From assembly GCA_021155885.1 (NCBI GenBank), contig JAJNBB010000030.1, positions 1 through 44,212 on the forward strand: a DNA stretch of 44,212 nt, in the 5' to 3' direction. The DNA is from Fibrobacteria bacterium. Lineage in GTDB: Bacteria > Fibrobacterota > Fibrobacteria > UBA11236. Both the position numbers and the translations under genes were made by a program. A model generated the notes under the pieces. That model saw only the letters and a list, made by a program, of their open reading frames with translations. It was not told the origin of the DNA and searched no databases. Shown here piece by piece: positions 10,159 to 17,985 of the stretch; within the stretch, counting starts at the first letter, position 1; each line of letters opens with the position of its first letter.

Positions 10159-11052
10159 TCACCAGGAGCCGCCATTGACGGGTTGCCCGCCCTGCAGGGG
10201 GGCGTTGGCCGGATCGGCCGGGACGTTATAGGGCGTCACCTGCATGCCGCCGAACAGCTGGCGGCGCATCGTGTCCTCGATGAACGAAAGCGTCGCGCCC
10301 ACCGACGACCCGCAGCTGCCGCACGCGCCCTCGTAGCGGACGCTGAGCTTGCGCCCGTCCTCCAGGTCGAGCACCTGCAGGTCGCCGCCGTCCATGTTCA
10401 GGCCGGGGCGGATGTCGTTGTTCAGCACCATCTCGACCAGGTCGAGCTGCTCCTGCTTCGGCTTGGCCAGCCAGGCGTTGTCGGCCTCGGTGAGGCTTTC
10501 GTACGCGGACCGGTCGGCGCGCAGGCCCGAGGAGGATTGCTTCAACTGCAGCGAGGCCAGGGCCAGCGCCTTCGCCGACGGGTACGACTCGCGCGCGGTG
10601 GCCAGCAGCATCGGCAGGTTCGCGAACGCGACCTCCATCGGCTGGGCGGTGGCGGGCACATTCGGCTCGTCGCGGAGCAAGCTCTCGACCTCCTCGACGG
10701 GCGTCTCGCAGGCGGTGTCGACCTTCATGCCGCGCACCAGCGACGACAGGATTTCGCCCATGGCCATGGAAACCGGCCCGCCGTAGGAGAAGAACTTCGC
10801 GTCGTAAATCAGGTCGCTCTGGGGATCGACCAGCCAGTACACCTTGATGTCCTTGTACTTGGCCGTCACGAGAGCCAGATCCTTGGAAGTGGCGTCCTCG
10901 GTAAAGAACGCCCCGCGATGACGGGGGCTGGCCGCGAGGCTTTCTATTTTCCTGGAAAATTTCCGTTCTTCGGCGGCGCCTTCGGGGGCGCCCGCCCCGG
11001 CTCCTTCGGAGCCGGGCGCCTGAGCGGAGGTATCGGTCGTGGTATGGGACAT
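10159..11052 (-). CDS. Fusion of a cysteine-less IscU-like domain with an Nfu (NifU C-terminal) domain, head of the suf operon
   Basis: The C-terminal part (about residues 205-270) is an Nfu domain that binds or delivers Fe-S clusters. Its signature is [20 protein letters not shown] and the CxxC in [20 protein letters not shown]. The N-terminal part (about 35-130) resembles IscU/NifU_N ([20 protein letters not shown], then an [20 protein letters not shown] helix). Where IscU has its ligands it reads KYKD and SYGG, so the scaffold cysteines appear lost. The start at 11052 is set by AAGGGG just upstream; the earlier ATG at 11091 has no such site. The stop overlaps the sufB GTG. Its place at the head of the suf operon suggests a cluster carrier or docking role, which is inferred. 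Confidence 0.85.
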   Translation of the reverse strand: MSHTTTDTSAQAPGSEGAGAGAPEGAAEERKFSRKIESLAASPRHRGAFFTEDATSKDLALVTAKYKDIKVYWLVDPQSDLIYDAKFFSYGGPVSMAMGEILSSLVRGMKVDTACETPVEEVESLLRDEPNVPATAQPMEVAFANLPMLLATARESYPSAKALALASLQLKQSSSGLRADRSAYESLTEADNAWLAKPKQEQLDLVEMVLNNDIRPGLNMDGGDLQVLDLEDGRKLSVRYEGACGSCGSSVGATLSFIEDTMRRQLFGGMQVTPYNVPADPANAPLQGGQPVNGGSW

Positions 11053-11092
11053 GATGGGTAACCCCTTGTCTTTTCCATAATTTAGAAACATC

Positions 11093-11105
11093 TACCGAAT
11101 TGGTA
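11093..11105. promoter_or_regulatory. Dyad in the asnS/suf divergent promoter region
   Basis: TACC-GAATT-GGTA is a 4-bp-arm palindrome in the 70-bp gap between the suf operon and asnS. On the minus strand it overlaps a plausible promoter (TTACCA, 16 nt, TAAATT) for the suf operon. It could be an operator for an iron-sulfur regulator, but no such regulator is encoded nearby. Low certainty. Confidence 0.3.
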
Positions 11106-11122
11106 AGGATTTCAGGAGCCGC

Positions 11123-12523
11123 ATGAGTCAGCGTCAAAACAGGCTAAAAATAGCAGAAATCCTGGCTTCTCCCCGCTTGGAGGCCAAGACGGTCGTCATG
11201 GGCTGGGTGCGCACGAAACGGGAGTCCAAGGCGGGCCTGGCCTTCGTCGAAATCAACGACGGGTCGAGCTTCGGCAACCTCCAGGCCGTGGTGGCCCGCG
11301 ACTGGCCCGGTTACGACGCCGTCGTGCCCCGGCTCTACCCCGGCACGTCGGTGTCGGTCCGGGGTCGGCTGGTGGCCTCCCAGGGCGGCAAGCAGGCGGT
11401 CGAACTGCAGGTGGACGCCCTGGAGATCCTGGGGGAGGCCGACCCGGCCCGCTACCCCATCGGCAAACAGAAAATGTCCTACGAATACCTGCGGGACTAC
11501 GCGCACCTGCGGCCGCGCACCAACACGTTCGGGGCCCTCGCCCGCGTGCGCGACGTGCTGGCGCAGGCCGTCCATGAGTTTTTCCACGACCGAAAGTTCA
11601 TCTGGGTGCATACCCCCCTCATCACCGCGAACGACGCGGAAGGGGCGGGCAAGGCCTTCCAGGTCACCACGCTCGATCTCGCGGCCCTGGCGAAGTCGGG
11701 CAAGCCGCCTGATTTCGCGCTGGATTTCTTCGGCAAGCCCGTGAACCTCACCGTCTCCGGGCAGTTGGAAGGCGAGGCCTACGCTTTGAGCCTGGGCGAC
11801 GTCTACACCTTCGGGCCGACCTTTCGCGCGGAGAATTCCCACACCTCGCGGCACCTCGCCGAGTTCTGGATGGTCGAACCCGAGATGGCCTTCGCCGATC
11901 TCGAGGACGACATGGAACTGGCCGAATCCTTCCTCAAGTTCCTGTGCCGCGCCGTGCTCGAGAAATGCCCCCGCGAGATGGAGTTCTTCCGCGAAAGGGT
12001 CGAGCCCACCGTGTTCGAAAGGCTCGAGGGGATTCTCGCGCACCCGTTCGTCCACCTGACCTACACCGAGGCCGTGGAGCGGCTCAAGGCCGGGGGCGAA
12101 ACGTTCCAGTTCCCCGTGGAATGGGGCGTCGATCTTCAGTCCGAACACGAGCGCTGGCTCACCGAGAAGGCCTTCAAGGCGCCCGTGATCCTCACCGATT
12201 ACCCCAAGGACATCAAGGCGTTCTACATGAAGGTCAATGACGACGGAAAAACCGTGCGGGCCATGGACGTTCTCGTCCCGCACATCGGAGAAATCATCGG
12301 GGGGGCGCAGCGCGAGGACCGCGTCGAGGTGCTCGAAGCGCGCATGCGCGAGATGGGCCTGGACCCGGCCCATCTGGATTGGTACTTCGACCTCCGCCGT
12401 TTCGGCGGCGTGCCCCACGCGGGCTTCGGGCTGGGCTTCGAGCGGTTGGTGCAATTCGTCTCCGGCATGGCCAACATCCGCGACGTCATCCCGTTCCCGC
12501 GCACCCCCGGGGGGATCCGGTAG
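11123..12523 (+). CDS. asnS: Asparaginyl-tRNA synthetase
   Basis: AsnRS is a class IIb synthetase that charges tRNA-Asn directly. The 466-residue protein begins with an OB-fold anticodon-binding domain (VVMGWVRTKRESKAGLAFVE). The catalytic core follows: motif 1 region VHEFFHDRKFIWVHTPLIT, LTVSGQLEGEAYALSLGDVY, motif 2 FRAENSHTSRHLAEFWMVEPE, and motif 3 HAGFGLGFERLVQFVSGMANIRDVIPFPRTPG. The asparagine-type ending and the absence of the bacterial AspRS insertion favour AsnS over AspS. A terminator follows at 12556. SD-like AGGAGC precedes the ATG. Confidence 0.95.
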   Translation: MSQRQNRLKIAEILASPRLEAKTVVMGWVRTKRESKAGLAFVEINDGSSFGNLQAVVARDWPGYDAVVPRLYPGTSVSVRGRLVASQGGKQAVELQVDALEILGEADPARYPIGKQKMSYEYLRDYAHLRPRTNTFGALARVRDVLAQAVHEFFHDRKFIWVHTPLITANDAEGAGKAFQVTTLDLAALAKSGKPPDFALDFFGKPVNLTVSGQLEGEAYALSLGDVYTFGPTFRAENSHTSRHLAEFWMVEPEMAFADLEDDMELAESFLKFLCRAVLEKCPREMEFFRERVEPTVFERLEGILAHPFVHLTYTEAVERLKAGGETFQFPVEWGVDLQSEHERWLTEKAFKAPVILTDYPKDIKAFYMKVNDDGKTVRAMDVLVPHIGEIIGGAQREDRVEVLEARMREMGLDPAHLDWYFDLRRFGGVPHAGFGLGFERLVQFVSGMANIRDVIPFPRTPGGIR

Positions 12524-12555
12524 CACCGGGCGCACCTTTTCGTGTCGTGCGCGAA

Positions 12556-12582
12556 AACGGGGTGGAAATCGCCCCGCTTTTT
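12556..12582 (+). terminator. Intrinsic terminator after asnS
   Basis: CGGGG / CCCCG hairpin with a 9-nt loop, followed by CTTTTT, 33 nt after the asnS stop. A second small hairpin (TTTTCG / CGCGAAAA) precedes it. It separates asnS from the secreted dehydrogenase gene. Confidence 0.75.
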
Positions 12583-12659
12583 GGTGGCGAAACACGGGAT
12601 TTCGCCTTAAGTTAGGGAGAACCTCTTTCGAACGTCTTTCTTATCAAGGATATCTCGGC

Positions 12660-14114
12660 ATGAATCGCTCCTTCTCCTCCCTTTCCCTTGCCGTCGCCCT
12701 GTTCGGTGCCGCCTCCGTTTCGGCCGCCACCTACCCGACCGGATTCACCGAATCGGTCCTTTACTCCGGATTGCAGAGCCCCGCGGGCATGGACTTCACC
12801 CCGGACGGCCGCCTGTTCGTGGGCGAGCAAAAGGGCAAGGTATACCTGGTGCGAGGCGACACCCTGAGGACGCCGCCGATCCTCAACATCCAGCACAAGG
12901 TCGACTACAACACCGAGCGCGGCTTCCAGGCGGTCATAGTGGATCCCGACTTCGCGACGAATGGGTACATCTACGTGTACTACACGGCGCGGTATCCGAC
13001 CTCGCATAACCGCGTCAGCCGCTTCACGTTCGCGAACAACGCCATCGACACCACCGAAACCATTATCTTCGAGCTGCCGACCTTGCCCTCGCGGGGCGCC
13101 TCGTTCCCCAATCAGAACGTCGGGACCGGCAGCACCACTTTGGCGGTATGGCACATGGGCGGAGGCATGATTTTCGGAAACGACGGCAAACTGTACATCG
13201 GGGTGGGCGACCACGAAGTCATCGCCAACGGGCAGGACATGAACACGCTGTTCGGGAAGATGCTGCGCATCAACGCCAATGGCAGCATCCCCGCCGACAA
13301 CCCCTATTACGGCACCGCCACGGGCGATCTGCGGGCCATCTGGGCCAGCGGCGTGCGCAGCCCGTTCACCCTCGCCTTGCATCGCTCCTCGGGACGCATT
13401 TTCATCAACGACGTCGGCGACGGCACCGCGGAGGAGGTGGACACCTTGACGCGCGGGGGGAATTACGGATGGGGCACCTGCGAGGGAAATAACAATCGCG
13501 GTTCTGGCGCGGCCTGCACCTTCGCGCACACCCGTCCGATCTATGCCTACCGTCACGGCACTGGCTCCACCACGACGGGCCAAAGCGTCATCGGCGGGGG
13601 ATTCGCCACCAATTTCCGCGCCCAGGATTCGGGCCGGTATTTCTTCGGCGACTTCAACAACACCGCCACCGCCACCGCCACCTCGGGATGGATCCGCAGC
13701 ATCAACCCCGTCACGGGCCGCGACTCCGCCCTGTTCGCCACGGGCATCTCCAACATGACCGGCCTCATGTTCCACCCCACCACGGGCGCGATGTACATCA
13801 TCGCCCGCGGGTATAACACGGGCATCATCGATACGGTGGGCACCGCCGGCAAGATCGGCAGCCTGCTCAAGGTGACCTACAACGGGGCCACGGCCGTGCG
13901 CGCGCCCCAAGCGCCCCGGGCCCGGCCCGGGCTGGTCGCCACGAACGCGCGCGGGACGCTGACGGTTCCCGCCGGCGTGATCGGGGTGGAGCTGTTCGAC
14001 CTGAAGGGATCCCGGCTGTGGACCGCCGGCAACCTGAAGCGCGACGACCTGGTCACTCTTCCCGCTTCCCTCCCCAAGGGCGTGCTGAAGTACCGCTGGA
14101 TCTACCGGGATTAA
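12660..14114 (+). CDS. Secreted glucose/sorbosone dehydrogenase-like beta-propeller protein (copy 1)
   Basis: The 484-residue precursor has a signal peptide (MNRSFSSLSLAVALFGAASV, cleavage after SAA). A GSDH-type six-bladed propeller follows: LQSPAGMDFTPDGRLFVGEQ, GFQAVIVDPDFATNGYIYVY, HMGGGMIFGNDGKLYIGVGD, GKMLRINANGSIPADNPYY, WASGVRSPFTLALHRSSGRI and VDTLTRGGNYGWGTCEG. Family members are PQQ-dependent aldose dehydrogenases, but substrate and cofactor cannot be read here. The last 60 residues form a separate beta-rich tail (GVELFDLKGSRLW, LPKGVLKYRW) like FCB-group sorting domains. ATG 12660 is preceded by AAGGA. It is a distant paralogue of the gene at 20051. Confidence 0.88.
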   Translation: MNRSFSSLSLAVALFGAASVSAATYPTGFTESVLYSGLQSPAGMDFTPDGRLFVGEQKGKVYLVRGDTLRTPPILNIQHKVDYNTERGFQAVIVDPDFATNGYIYVYYTARYPTSHNRVSRFTFANNAIDTTETIIFELPTLPSRGASFPNQNVGTGSTTLAVWHMGGGMIFGNDGKLYIGVGDHEVIANGQDMNTLFGKMLRINANGSIPADNPYYGTATGDLRAIWASGVRSPFTLALHRSSGRIFINDVGDGTAEEVDTLTRGGNYGWGTCEGNNNRGSGAACTFAHTRPIYAYRHGTGSTTTGQSVIGGGFATNFRAQDSGRYFFGDFNNTATATATSGWIRSINPVTGRDSALFATGISNMTGLMFHPTTGAMYIIARGYNTGIIDTVGTAGKIGSLLKVTYNGATAVRAPQAPRARPGLVATNARGTLTVPAGVIGVELFDLKGSRLWTAGNLKRDDLVTLPASLPKGVLKYRWIYRD

Positions 14115-14159
14115 TTTGATGGAATGGCCGCAAAAGGCCGCAAAGAAATGAAAACGGAA

Positions 14160-14188
14160 AGGCCGCCCGACGGGCGGCCTTTTTTTTG
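14160..14188 (+). terminator. Intrinsic terminator after dehydrogenase copy 1
   Basis: A strong hairpin, AGGCCGCCC / GGGCGGCCT with a short loop, followed by eight T residues. It lies 46 nt after the stop. The converging esterase pseudogene ends at 14216. Confidence 0.9.
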
Positions 14189-14215
14189 TGCCCTATTGTG
14201 GCCGCTGCCTTTGTC

Positions 14216-15318
14216 TTATGGGTTGGAGACTTCTTTGACGAACCGTTTACCGTCGAGCGTATGTAGGGTAACGCGGCCATCGGTTCCGGTGCGCTCGATC
14301 AGGATGCGGGCGGCGCCGGCCCTGCGGTCGAAGACCAGGCGCCGGTTCGGATGCGTCCGTCGGGCGCTCGCGACGGCAGGATTCACCGAAACGGTTACCC
14401 CGTTCACCTTGCGTTGGGAGAACACCCAGTCCGTGAGCATGGGGTGGCGCCAGGCGGCGAACCAGCCGGCCTGGTGCAGCGCGTTGCCCGAACCGGGCAC
14501 GTTGCGCACCTCGGAGTACAGGCGCGAAGCCTGGCGGACGTACACGGCCTTGCGCAGCGAATCCACCGAGATCGCCGTGGGGTTCTGCATGCCCGTATCG
14601 CTCACGAAGCGCACGAGGGGTTCGCCGAGCTTGGCCTCGATCGCGCCGGCGAGCAGGCGGGCGCCCATGTCCACCGGGATGTTCGGGTCGGTGGCGCTGT
14701 GGAAAAGCCAGAACGGGGTTTGGACGTAGGCGGCGAGCGCCGCTTGCGAGGTGTCGCCCCCGGCCGCGGTGGGCACCGTCGCCGCGAACACATCAACTCC
14801 ATCGTCCCGAAGCCGCCCATGGAAAGTCCGGCGGCGTAGAAGCGCGTGGTATCGAGGGAGAATTCCCGCTTGAGGGAGTCCAGGATTTGCACGATGCCGA
14901 GGTTGGCGTTGCTGCGCGTCCCGATCCAGATTCCGTTCCAGGGGTTGGCCCGGGGGCCTCCGAAGGGCCACCAGTAATCGTTCGAGGGGCACTGGGGGAC
15001 CATCACGAAGTGGGGGTGCTTCGCCTGCACGCTGTCCCGCACCCAGGGCTGGGCGAGTTCCTCCAGCGTGAGCTGGTTGACATTGTTGTTACCCCGTTCC
15101 CCGACGCCGTGCAGGGCCACCACGACCGGGTATTTCTTCGTGGAGTCGTAACCCGCCGGCTTGAAGAGGCGGTAGACCATGGTCACTTGCGCGGACGTAT
15201 GACTGCGGGCCTGGAAGTTGGTCGTCAGCCAGGTCGCGGTCTTGGGCTGCGCGTCCGCCTCGTGAAGCGCCGCGACCGGCAGCAGCGCGGCGGAGAGAAG
15301 AAAGCCCCGAAGACGCAT
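14216..15318 (-). pseudogene. Secreted esterase/peptidase-like alpha/beta hydrolase, copy 1 of 3, frameshifted by a 16-bp deletion
   Basis: This copy is split between two frames. The first (15318 to about 14791) encodes a signal peptide, PVVVALHGVGERGNNNVNQL, HPHFVMVPQCPS and the nucleophile elbow GLSMGGFGTMELM. The second continues with VFAATVPTAAGGDTSQ, SATDPNIP, the HQAGWFAAWRHPMLTDW His motif and a beta-rich tail. Alignment with the intact copy at 15318-16424 shows that 16 bases are missing at 14790/14791, deleting about five residues (KWTPN) and shifting frame. Adding 16 bp restores about 372 codons, the length of its paralogues. Its ATG overlaps the upstream stop as TAATG. A real pseudogene is likely; assembly error is possible. 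Confidence 0.85.
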
Positions 15319-16424
15319 TAGCGGGACGCTCCGGCCGGGACGCGTCTCCCTTCCAGCGTATAGAAGGTCGCGCTTTCCTTCGGCGCGCCGGCGACGGTTT
15401 TTTCCAGCAGCGTACGGCCTTCCCGGAAGACCACGCGGACGTTCGCCGGCGCGAACGGCCGGGCGGAAAGGGACGGGGTCACCGAGGTCACGCCGTTCAC
15501 CTTGCGCTTGGAGAACAGCCAGTCGGTCAGCATGGGGTGGCGCCAGGCGGCGAACCAGCCGGCCTGGTGCAGCGCGTTGCCCGTGCCCGGGGCGTTGCGG
15601 ACTTCGGAGTACAGGAAGTTCGCGCTGTCCACGTACACCAGCTTGCGCAGGGAATCCACGGTGACGACGCCGTGCAGGGAATCATAAGGAGCGGGGTTCT
15701 TCAGGCCCGTGTCGCTCACGAAGCGGGGGATGGCTTTTCCGAGCGCCGCTTCCATCTTGGTCACGAGCGTGCGCGAGCCGCGCTGGGCGCTCACGGTCGG
15801 GTCCGTCAGGCTGTGAAAGGCCCACATGGGCGTCTTGATCATTTGGGCGATGGCCGGCGCGGCGGTGTCGCCGCCGCCCGCCGTCGGAACCGCCGCCGCG
15901 AACAGGTTCGGGGTCCACTTCATCAATTCGAAGCTGGCGAAGCCGCCCATCGAGAGGCCGGCCACGTAAAAGCGCGTGGTGTCGAGCGAGAACTCGCGCT
16001 TGAGCGAATCGAGAATCTGCACGATGCCGATGTTGGGGAGGCTGCGGTTGCCATCCCAGATGGCGGAGGGGGACCAGGCCAGGTTGGCGGGGCATTGCGG
16101 GATCATCACGAAGTGCGGGTGCTTGGCCTGCACGCTGTCGCGCACCCAGGGTTGCGCCAGCTCCTCGCGCGTGAGCTGGATGGAGTTGTCGCTGCCGCGC
16201 TCGCCGCCGCCGTGGAGGGCCACCACGATGGGGTACATCTTCAGGGGGTCGTAGCCTACGGGCTTAAAAAGGCGGTAGGCGATCGTCACTTCCGTCGAGG
16301 TGTGCGTGCGGGCCTGGAAGTTGGTCGTCAGCCAGGTCGAGGTCTTGGGCTGCGCGTCCGCCTCGTGAAGCGCCGCGACGGGAAGCAGCGCGGCGGAGAG
16401 AAGGAGGTCCCGCAGGGAAATCAC
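15318..16424 (-). CDS. Secreted esterase/peptidase-like alpha/beta hydrolase, copy 2 of 3
   Basis: The 368-residue precursor has a signal peptide ending near HEADAQ. The fold resembles secreted predicted peptidases/feruloyl-esterase-like hydrolases (COG4099/PHB depolymerase group): YPIVVALHGGGERGSDNS for the oxyanion region, HFVMIPQCPANLAW, the nucleophile Ser in GLSMGGFASFELM, a likely acid in HSLTDPTVS, and a His in HQAGWFAAWRHP. A C-terminal tail (VRVVFREGRTLLEKT, FYTLEGRRV) may be a sorting signal. It starts with GTG, overlapping the stop of copy 3 as GTGA, and is translationally linked to copy 1. The substrate is unknown; polysaccharide esters are a reasonable guess. Confidence 0.85.
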   Translation of the reverse strand: MISLRDLLLSAALLPVAALHEADAQPKTSTWLTTNFQARTHTSTEVTIAYRLFKPVGYDPLKMYPIVVALHGGGERGSDNSIQLTREELAQPWVRDSVQAKHPHFVMIPQCPANLAWSPSAIWDGNRSLPNIGIVQILDSLKREFSLDTTRFYVAGLSMGGFASFELMKWTPNLFAAAVPTAGGGDTAAPAIAQMIKTPMWAFHSLTDPTVSAQRGSRTLVTKMEAALGKAIPRFVSDTGLKNPAPYDSLHGVVTVDSLRKLVYVDSANFLYSEVRNAPGTGNALHQAGWFAAWRHPMLTDWLFSKRKVNGVTSVTPSLSARPFAPANVRVVFREGRTLLEKTVAGAPKESATFYTLEGRRVPAGASR

Positions 16425-17530
16425 CGGGCCGCTCCGGCCGGGAGCACGCGCTTCCCTTCCAAAGTGTAGAAGGTCGCGCTTTTTTCAGACGGGCCGGCCA
16501 CCGTTTTTTCCAGCAGCATGCGGCCCTCGCGGAAGACCACGCGGACGTTCGCCGGCGCGAACGGCCGGGCGGAAAGGGAGGGGGCCACGGAGGTCACGCC
16601 GTTCACCTTGCGCTTGGAGAACAGCCAGTCGGTGATCATGGGGTGGCGCCAGGCCTCCCACCAGCCCGCCTGATGCAGCGGATTGCCCGTGCCCGGATAG
16701 TTGCGCACCTCGGAGTACAGGTAGTGCGCGTTATGCACGTAGACGGCCTTGCGCAGGGAGTCGAGGGTCACCACGGGGTGCAGCGAATCATAAGCGACGA
16801 TGTTGGTGCGCTGGGAGTCGCTGGCGAAGAAGACGACGGGCTTGCCGGCCCCCTCGAACTTTTTCGCGAGCGTGCGCGAACCGCGCTCCGCGCTCACGGT
16901 CGGGTCCTTGAGGCTATGGAAGAACCAGGTCGGGGTCTTGACGAGCTCCGCGATGGCCGTCGCGGCGGTGTCGCCGCCGCCCGCCGTGGGAATCGCGGCC
17001 GCCCAGAGTTCGGGCCGCCACTTCATCAGTTCGATCGCGCCGAATCCGCCCATCGACAAGCCCACGGCGTAGAAGCGCGTGGTATCGAGGGAATATTCCT
17101 TCTTGAGCGAATCGATCAGCTCCGTGATCATGATGTTGGGCTTGCTGCGCGTTCCCGACCAAGTCCCCGACGGCCACCAGAGCTGGTTGGTGGGGCATTG
17201 GGGAACCATCACGAAGTGGGGATGCTTGGCCTGCACGCTGTCGCGCACCCAGGGCTGCGCGAGCTCCTCGAGCGTGAGCTGGTTCACGTTGTTGTATCCG
17301 CGTTCCCCGATGCCGTGCAGGGCCACCACGATGGGGTATTTCTGCGCGGGGTTGTAGCCCACGGGCACGTACAGCCGGTATTTCATCGAATCGGACCGGG
17401 GAACCGAATAGTGCGTGCGCGCCTGGAAATTCTGCTGCAGCCAGGTTGCCGTCTTGTTTTGCGCCCGAGCCGCGACGGCGGTCAGCAGCACGGCGGTCAA
17501 AGTGGAGAAAAGGAGATGCGCACGTGTCAT
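16421..17530 (-). CDS. Secreted esterase/peptidase-like alpha/beta hydrolase, copy 3 of 3 (operon head)
   Basis: The 369-residue precursor has a signal peptide (cleavage near VAARAQ). Motifs as in copy 2: YPIVVALHGIGERGYNNVNQ, HFVMVPQCPTNQLWWPSG, nucleophile Ser near residue 159 in GLSMGGFGAIELMKW, HSLKDPTVSAERGSR, and HQAGWWEAWRHPMITDW. The C-terminal tail VRVVFREGRMLLEKT plus FYTLEGKRV is nearly identical at DNA level to copy 2 over a 50-bp block, which points to recent gene conversion. GGAG lies 7 nt before the ATG. It leads a three-gene tandem array whose members overlap by stop/start codons. Confidence 0.86.
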   Translation of the reverse strand: MTRAHLLFSTLTAVLLTAVAARAQNKTATWLQQNFQARTHYSVPRSDSMKYRLYVPVGYNPAQKYPIVVALHGIGERGYNNVNQLTLEELAQPWVRDSVQAKHPHFVMVPQCPTNQLWWPSGTWSGTRSKPNIMITELIDSLKKEYSLDTTRFYAVGLSMGGFGAIELMKWRPELWAAAIPTAGGGDTAATAIAELVKTPTWFFHSLKDPTVSAERGSRTLAKKFEGAGKPVVFFASDSQRTNIVAYDSLHPVVTLDSLRKAVYVHNAHYLYSEVRNYPGTGNPLHQAGWWEAWRHPMITDWLFSKRKVNGVTSVAPSLSARPFAPANVRVVFREGRMLLEKTVAGPSEKSATFYTLEGKRVLPAGAAR

Positions 17531-17673
17531 GGTTAAACTCCGGTTTGTCGGGATGCCGGGAACTTTCAGGATGATTCCCGCTTTGTTTCAATCTATCACG
17601 CTTCCGCGGATACTGCCGCTGTTTTTTCAGGGAAAACCCCTCCTGGAGCCGGGCGCACCGCCCCGCCGGGGGT

Positions 17674-17702
17674 TTGACAACCCGTGCCCGCGGATACATA
17701 TT
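17674..17702 (+). promoter_or_regulatory. Sigma70-like promoter of a leader RNA upstream of the EamA gene
   Basis: TTGACA at 17674-17679 matches the -35 consensus. After a 17-bp spacer, CATATT at 17697-17702 is a fair -10. Transcription would begin near 17709. The preceding stretch 17531-17673 shows nothing beyond the promoter region of the divergent esterase operon. Confidence 0.6.
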
Positions 17703-17709
17703 GTCCAGC

Positions 17710-17820
17710 ATGCTCCGCCTGAACGCCCTTCATGCCTCTCCTCTCGCCGCCGGCAAAGCCGTGCGCGCGCGCGCCCTCGTTTGGGCCATTATTCCGGAAG
17801 GAAAACGGGGAGCGGCGTAG
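17710..17820 (+). CDS. Possible 36-residue leader peptide
   Basis: A short frame begins with ATG at 17710, at or within a few bases of the predicted transcription start, and ends in TAG at 17820. The product starts MLRLNALHASPLAAGK and ends IIPEGKRGAA. I recognise no family. The frame ends exactly over GGGAGCGG (17809-17816), which could pair with CCGCTCCC inside the downstream terminator. That placement suits a translated leader controlling attenuation. There is no ribosome-binding site, so translation would have to be leaderless. Confidence 0.3.
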   Translation: MLRLNALHASPLAAGKAVRARALVWAIIPEGKRGAA

Positions 17821-17843
17821 CTTAGGCGAATCGCAAGGGTCAC

Positions 17844-17878
17844 AAAAGCCCGCTCCCGCAACGGGGGCGGGCTTTTTG
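17844..17878 (+). terminator. Terminator/attenuator in front of the EamA transporter gene
   Basis: A perfect 10-bp stem (AAAAGCCCGC / GCGGGCTTTTT) lies downstream of the promoter at 17674 and upstream of the transporter start at 17986, with no complete large gene in between. Its 5' arm includes CCGCTCCC, which could alternatively pair with GGGAGCGG at 17809, giving an antiterminator. It may equally be the 3' end of a small RNA. Confidence 0.65.
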
Positions 17879-17985
17879 TTTTCCGGTTTTTGTTGGGTCG
17901 GCGTTTGTTGGTCGGTTGTGGGTTCGGGGCGTGGATGCATGCCACCCGGCTCCCGTTTCGGGGCCGGAAGATCGGAGGAAGAGGA

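Noticed and set aside
17800-17880. Guanidine (ykkC-type) or other known riboswitch before the EamA gene
   Set aside because: A CACAAAAGCCCG stretch recalls part of the ykkC consensus, but the other conserved blocks are absent. Only a generic attenuator is supported.
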